Positions 48,606-64,000 of a DNA stretch of 64,000 bases are shown piece by piece; the stretch's first letter is position 1, and every line of letters begins with the position of its first letter. Made by a program: the position numbers and the translations under genes. Where the stretch lies: contig NC_060020.1 of the NCBI RefSeq assembly GCF_021134715.1, forward strand, positions 4,340,001-4,404,000, in the 5' to 3' direction. Below the pieces are notes generated by a model that did not search any database, was not told where the DNA came from, and saw only the letters and a program-made list of their open reading frames with translations. The DNA is from Daphnia pulex. Taxonomy: Eukaryota; Arthropoda; Branchiopoda; Diplostraca; Daphniidae.

Positions 48606-51600
48606 TTTTATCCAACCATAACAAGAACAGCTTTTCAAACAAACAAAACTTGTACTGCCAGTTGAAAATTTCTCTTTCAAAAAGATTGTGCAACGGCCAA
48701 CAGTTAAGCGGTATCCTTTTCGGATCCAATTCCCTATCCCATGGTCAGTCAACAATCCTGCCGAGGAGAAGTGATCATTGTTTTTAGCATACAGTGTTGG
48801 ATATTGTAGTCTTCCCTTAACAAAGCCGAGTGCACCATATTCTAATTTATGTGAAGAAAAAAATCAGTCTTTGTAATGATTCAACAAACAATTCTTACGC
48901 ATTTAGAGATCATACATCCACGACGGAGTCGGAAAGGATCTCTTGGCCCCGACTACAGATGGAGTCTCTATCTATTTTATTAAACTCAGTTTTATCCATT
49001 ACAAAGAAACCTCTTCCGTACCTTGGAACTCCTTTTAAATTTGCCATATCGTTCATATCTTTTAGCGGAAAGCTTTGTAATATATCTATTCAGTTCAATG
49101 TGATGTTGGTAATATATCTTTGCTAATACAGACAACTAAAGCGGACGTCGCGGTGATAGAGGCGGATGTAGGCATCACGTAGGTAATAGAAACGCCAACA
49201 AAATTGGCAAAGGTCCACTACTCGGTCATTGAAATCAACTGCAGTGAGAGAGAGAGAGGAATCGAAATACGCCAGCCTGTCATTCATTATGCATTCGACA
49301 TATCCGTTTTCATATTTTACAGACCGGTATAAGATATCAGCGATAGAAGATCCTGTGTGATACGGGACCCGGTGACTCGACCTGACAAAATTGCGTTACA
49401 AGGAAGTGGAGAAGGAGCCGATAGGGAATACGAACCCCCGCACTATACATTATCCACATAATTTACCAATACGTAGCTACAAAGTATATTTGTGTAGAGA
49501 CCCAAAAAATTGTTGGCTGTATTACGCTTCAAGATTCAGTAGTTTCCTTGAGTCTGATTAAAATTCTCCGCTTTTATTGCATTGCACCGGTCGTTTGACG
49601 TAAGCAAGTGAAACATTTTTTCTTGATCTAATATTTAATTTGGGCTTTAGTTGTGTAAAGTGAAATGAAACTTGATTAGATATGCCCTGGCTATGGTTTT
49701 CTTTCGCCTCAATTCCACCTTAGCACCTTAGCTGTTGGTGTAATTGTTGGTTAGAGAAATTAAGGCGACGCGTAAAGCTCCCGCAGACACGGCACTGAAT
49801 GAAGGCGCCGTGGGATTTTTCGCTTTGATACATATAGGAAAGATGGTGATAGTTGGTCCGTTTATTTCCATCCGAAACGAATGACGACTAGCGCCAAAGA
49901 AATCTATATATAGAAGAACTAGGCACAACGCGCAAGAAAGCTGACGAGGCCTCTTCTTCAGCTATTCTTTTATTTGGTGTGTGCATGTGTGCCCGGCTTG
50001 GAAGTTAATGGCTAGCGACATCTCGTCTCTCACTAATGAAGATCGTTGGTTGAAAAAAAATAAAATAAAAAAGGTGGAAGTCTGAAAGTAGCAATGTTTT
50101 TATTTTTATTTTTCTAGGCTTGTTGACAGTCCCTCTTGAAACTGCTTAGTAATAAAAGCGTGCCAACCGTTGGTCAAAGCAGAGTCTTGTGCTCTAACAA
50201 AACTCAACTCTTTTTATATTTTTACAAAGCTTGATTCAAATAACGTTTATCATACGTTGATCATTTATACATTATTTGTTTGAATTGACTATCAGTATGT
50301 TGTGCGATAGTAAGCCAGACATGAAAGGGATTTCGACCCAGGTCAAAATATCTAATGCTCATAAGTATTATTATTCCTTTTTGTGTACTATTCCCTTTTT
50401 TTTTCTTTTCTCTGCTGCTGGAGCTGTTTTGGCAGAGACTTGCCGGACACACGGTGTTGTTGTGCGAACGAAGCAGAGGTGAAGTCATCCCACCAGATTT
50501 AGAATTTCAAAGATAGGAAGTAGGAGGGCCGCGGACGAATTCAATCGGCGTGTACACCAACCGTACTGCTACTACGAAAAAGGTGTTAGTCATTTACCGT
50601 AAGGCATTTTAACACATTTCCTCTATTCCCCAGAAAAATACAACATTGTATTCCGATTGCACTCAACCGCGTAAGTCTACACTAACAACGCCTCTTATCT
50701 TGATTGGAAAAACGTCAAGGCTATTTAAACGACAAGGATAAATATCCGATTTTCCCTCTTATCTCGAGCTCGGATGTAAGATAAAAGTCGCCCTGAAGTA
50801 TGGATGGTATTCGGTTACATTACTTGGCCAGGGGAATGGGGGATGCACAGTTAAAAATTATCTTTGAAAACGCACAACATTCTTTGAAACCAAGGTAAAG
50901 AAAATCACGTTTAATAATTGGTTGTCTGTGTGTTTAAGACTCAAAAAAGAGCTTTATAGAGAGAAACCATGGCGACGGGCAGACGGAAACGCGTTGGGTG
51001 TATTAGCGTTGTTGCGTGGGAATAGATGTGCCGTTTCTTTCCCGAGGTTTCTTGACCGTGCACAAACGATATAAAACCGTCTGTAAAAGCTATACATTAA
51101 CGTGGAGGAGAGCATGCGGTCTATACGCGACTGCGGCACGGAAATAAGTTGATGAAGAGTTGAAATTGGCAAGGAGAAGCGTTTCCCGAGAAAATGCGGC
51201 CGGCCAAAGCCGAACGATACGGTCGGAGGAGGCCGCTTCGTCGCGACGTCTCCAGTTCAAATATCTAAGCGAGAAAAGAGAAGTGTGTAGAAGAAAACGT
51301 CAAGGTGATTAAACGACGTCTGCTGCTGCTGTGTGGGCCAGATATATAACGAGAGACGGTAGTAGTAGCTCCCTCTCTACCGTACACTACACTAGAGAAA
51401 CCGAAAAATATTCAAAGAATTCAAGGGAAAAAAAAGCCAAACAGGAAAAAAAAGACAAAAAAAAAAGTCATGGCTGGCATTAGATTTCAAAACCAAAATG
51501 GGATGGATATACTCTGCGCCATGCTAAATTCAGACGGCGGTAGTTGGGCGGTTGTGTGTGTGTCCGTCGTCTGAAAATAGGGTGTCGCTAGTGTAGCGAA

Positions 51601-52004
51601 TCGTTGCAGACGGGGGGAGAGGTTGAGAAGCCAGTCGAGGCCGGTCTTGCCTTGTCGACGATCATTATCCTCCACCGGTGAAAAAACAGAATTATCTTGG
51701 TTAAAAAGCGATTTTCTCCTCACAATTCGCCTAGTAAGGCTTACACAATCCATCTTGTTACACAATTTTTTGATTTAGTCACCAGCGTTTGTTTGGTTGT
51801 TAAGCAATAACTGACGCCAAACTTTTCGTTCAAAAAGGGGAGACATCAACAGCTCTCAGCATCATCCAAACGGAGTGAAGAGTCCCAAACAACGTCGTGT
51901 GATTATTGGGGGAATTTAGCTTCCAATTCTTTTTCTCCAAGAGGCATCCAGCCCCCATTTGATTGAAGGCAAATCAGTTGTTTCTGTTTCTGTTTGCGAG
52001 CACG
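48606..52004. other. Interval upstream of alpha-actinin
   Basis: Apart from the CENP-L 3' untranslated region (from 48,606) and the actinin leader (just before 52,005), no gene was recognised. ORFs on either strand are short and without domain signatures. Purine- and AT-rich runs are frequent. Confidence 0.45.
51343..51349 (+). promoter_or_regulatory. Possible TATA box for alpha-actinin
   Basis: TATATAA lies about 660 bp upstream of the actinin ATG and is followed by a pyrimidine-rich region about 30 bp later (CTCCCTCTCTACCGTACAC). No clear TCAGT initiator was found, so the assignment is tentative. Confidence 0.25.
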
Positions 52005-61585
<9,581 letters not shown>

Positions 61586-63371
61586 AAAAACAAAAAGAAA
61601 GAAAGAAGAAAAACCTACGAGAGAAGAAGAAGAAGAAGAAGAAGGAGGTTGAAAATATCGAAATTATAGAGCCACCGAAGAAAGAAACAACGAGGCAACT
61701 TGTCTACCATCAAATATTACGAAGCAAATATCAACAACAACTATACGCCGCGACGCCACTCTTTTTTTGTTTACCATAAAATTATATCTACTATACAACT
61801 ACGTCACCATGGAGTCGTCCTCTCGGGAAGAAAAGATTTTCATTGTTCACTGGAACCAATCGCCGACAATTTAGCGCGTGTGTGGAGACAAATGAGCGAC
61901 AAGAGAAAAAGAGAAAGAAGGAGCCGATGGATATATTTAAAAGAGAGAAAGAAAAATAAGGAAAGAAAAGAAAAAAAAACTCACTGCCTTGTAATAATTT
62001 TTTTTTTTTAATGCTAACATATCTCGTCGACTGGCTCTGAGTCTTAAAAACCATTTATTCTATAATTTTTCTTTTGTTTTTTGTGTTTTTTCCTTCTCCC
62101 TCTGTTGACTCCTCTGTGTCTTCTCGTGTCTCTCTCACCCCCTCTCTCGCCGGAACTCCCCCATCCACCCCCCATGCACACACACACACACGTACCGTGT
62201 CCTAATTGACTTAACCTTCACTTTAGGTTCCTTCTCCCTCCTCTTGTGTTGCTGCTCTCCTCATCCTCGTGTGTGTTTGCGTGCGGTTAAAACATAGGCC
62301 AGTTTCTTTTTGTTTTAAGAAGAAGAAAAATAAGGGCGTGAGTGCGTCCAGGGCAAGTCTAGTCGTTGCTAAGCAGAGAAACACACATTACACACACACA
62401 CACGAAAAAAAAACACGCAAAATCAAATATAAAAATAATAACTTTTAAAAGAATAAGAATTAAAAGAGGAGACGCAAAAAAGTGGCCAAACTGTTTAAAT
62501 CACCGATTTGTTTTGTTCTTCAATTTGGGTGGGGGAGAGAGTCAACATCGTGACAATTGTATTAGAAATTTTTGAGACGTTACACGTTTTGGGGGACGTC
62601 ACTTGTGGCTTTTTTTTTCATTTTTATACACAAATCATTTACCTTTTTTTTGGTCGTCTTGAATTTTTTTTTTGTTCGTCTAGTTAACCCTCTGACGCTG
62701 CTGATTATTTACCTTTCAAAAAACATTTTTTTTTTTTTAAATCCCGAAACAAAAAAACATTTAGCCATGTGTTTTCGAGGGTGTTACCGCGCTTTAACCT
62801 GATGATTATTTCTTTTTTACCTTTCGTGTGTGTTTTCTTTTTGTTTTTATTTACAAAAGAAAATTAAAAATGACACACACACACACACAGGCCGAAAACA
62901 TTTGCAGATTAATACAATGGCGGGTCGTTCCCTCTCTTTCTCTCTTCCGATATATTATAGTCTTCTTAATTATTAATAATCTAATGATGATATATCCTAC
63001 TAAAAAAAAACAAAAGCGCTATTTTTTCTTCCACCCCCTTGCTTTATTCAATAGTTTCGCTGTCGTGGACAAAGAAACCTGGATTAATTTAAAACAAAAT
63101 AAACATACGCTGCTTTTTTCCTTGTTCAAATACTTTCATGACCTCCTCCGCATCCTCCCGCTCCTTCTTCCACATTTATTATTATTATTTTTTTGTTTTC
63201 GTGTTTGGAAACATGGCCAGGTGTTCACATGGAGAAACGAGAAGAAATATAAAAGATAAAGAAAAGAAAAACCGTCTTGTGTATGAAAAAACAAACGACT
63301 CATTTAAATATTACTGTGTTACAAAAATTACGATTGCCTGGTTAAAAAATGACATGACGAAAAATTTGGTT
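61586..63371. other. Convergent 3' regions of alpha-actinin and the REC114-like gene
   Basis: Mostly untranslated low-complexity DNA: a GAA run at 61,623-61,644 just after the actinin stop, CA runs near 62,175 and 62,390, and many T and A homopolymers. No further gene was recognised. The actinin 3' untranslated region likely covers a large part. Confidence 0.5.
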
Positions 63372-63972
63372 TTAACTCGAATTGTCCGAGTTCATCAACT
63401 TCTTCAGCGAACTTTCCACAGCCTCGACCAGAGCGGGGAAATTAGGATCCATTAGGCAAGAACGTAGGAGGTCCGGCACAAGTTCGGGAGACTCGCCAAT
63501 TTCCGTATAATCTAAAATGTGACACGATTGAAAATCAATTAACCAATAAACAAGTCAAAGGAGGACAAAGGTCGTTTTTTCTCTAAATAACCCACCCGAA
63601 GGCCATTTGGAATTTTGAGGATCCAAGACGGCGATGGCCAACTGCTTGATCGAGATGGTGCAAGAAGGTGGATGGTCGTCGTCTTGACCTTGTCGATCGG
63701 CGTCGTGCAAAGTAAAAAAGCGGGACAGGTGACAGGCGCAAGCGTAGGCCACGGCCGTCGGTTCTTCCTGGTTGTTTGGCTGAAAGCGAATACGAAATTT
63801 GCGGCTGCTTTCCTGGTGCGTGACAGAATTCAATAAGCGTTTATAAATGTGTGAATAAACAAAAAACCTCAAATAACAAACAAATAAACAAAAGCCGAGG
63901 AAAGTTTGACATGTGGCCAACCAGCCCCTTACCTTGCTATTGGAAACGACGAACAACATGTTGGGTCCCCGT
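63372..63972 (-). CDS. REC114: REC114-like meiotic recombination protein, 3' part
   Basis: Exons in view are 63972-63933 (entering with one base of a split codon), 63812-63596 and 63511-63372 with stop TAA at 63,374-63,372. The 5' exons lie past the window edge. Residues read RGPNMLFVVSNSK, then ESSRKFRIRFQPNNQEE, TAVAYACACHLSRFF, a linker, and a C-terminal helix RSCLMDPNFPALVEAVESSL. The first block matches the end of the PH-like domain of animal REC114 and the last matches its conserved C-terminal LMDxNFPAxVExVE helix, which binds MEI4. With MEI4 it promotes the meiotic double-strand breaks made by SPO11 (family knowledge). Identification is by pattern recall only. Confidence 0.65.
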
Positions 63973-64000
63973 CTTTAAAATAATCAAAAAGTTGTTGCTT

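Noticed and set aside
51963-52004. Upstream extension of alpha-actinin (TTG at 51,963)
   Set aside because: Not an ATG. The ATG at 52,005 gives the expected family N-terminus.

Overview
The window is animal nuclear DNA, most probably from a branchiopod crustacean of the Daphnia type. The evidence is intron-rich genes with many 60-100 bp GT-AG introns, TATA plus TCAGT core promoters of arthropod type, an alpha-actinin very close to the insect protein, and a family of tyrosine-rich secreted-protein genes. The species assignment is inference. No bacterial, viral or intact transposon gene was recognised.

Layout. (1) 1-10,345: a decaying cluster of tyrosine-rich repeat genes (units such as YYTEAPKYY), plus-strand copies at 1-3,660 and minus-strand copies at 7,800-9,877 facing each other across about 4 kb of gene-poor DNA. 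Bases 1-1,046 and 7,945-9,058 are arms of a large inverted duplication. Most copies have lost start codons or carry stops and frameshifts. Two are still open, partly in the wrong frame. Three copies of an upstream promoter module keep the same nuclear-receptor-like half-site. (2) 11,897-16,462 (-): a P4-ATPase of the ATP9 class, 17 coding exons. (3) 16,982-22,492 (-) and 25,941-36,635 (-): two tandem paralogous Na+/H+ exchangers with nearly identical exon structure. (4) 43,264-46,745 (-): the mitochondrial m-AAA protease AFG3L2, head to head with (5) the kinetochore gene CENP-L at 47,341-48,605 (+). (6) 52,005-61,585 (+): alpha-actinin, with a pair of mutually exclusive exons and a candidate 18-nt microexon. 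(7) 63,372-63,972 (-): the 3' end of a REC114-like meiotic gene, truncated by the window edge.

Exon coordinates were worked out by hand from splice sites, reading phase and family conservation. All exons of the five main models join in phase. They give predicted proteins of about 1,077 (ATP9), 872 and 1,005 (exchangers), 798 (AFG3L2), 334 (CENP-L) and 897 (alpha-actinin) residues. The large genes are ordinary housekeeping or structural genes with no evident common pathway. The unusual content is the tyrosine-rich cluster, the exchanger duplication and the actinin alternative exons.
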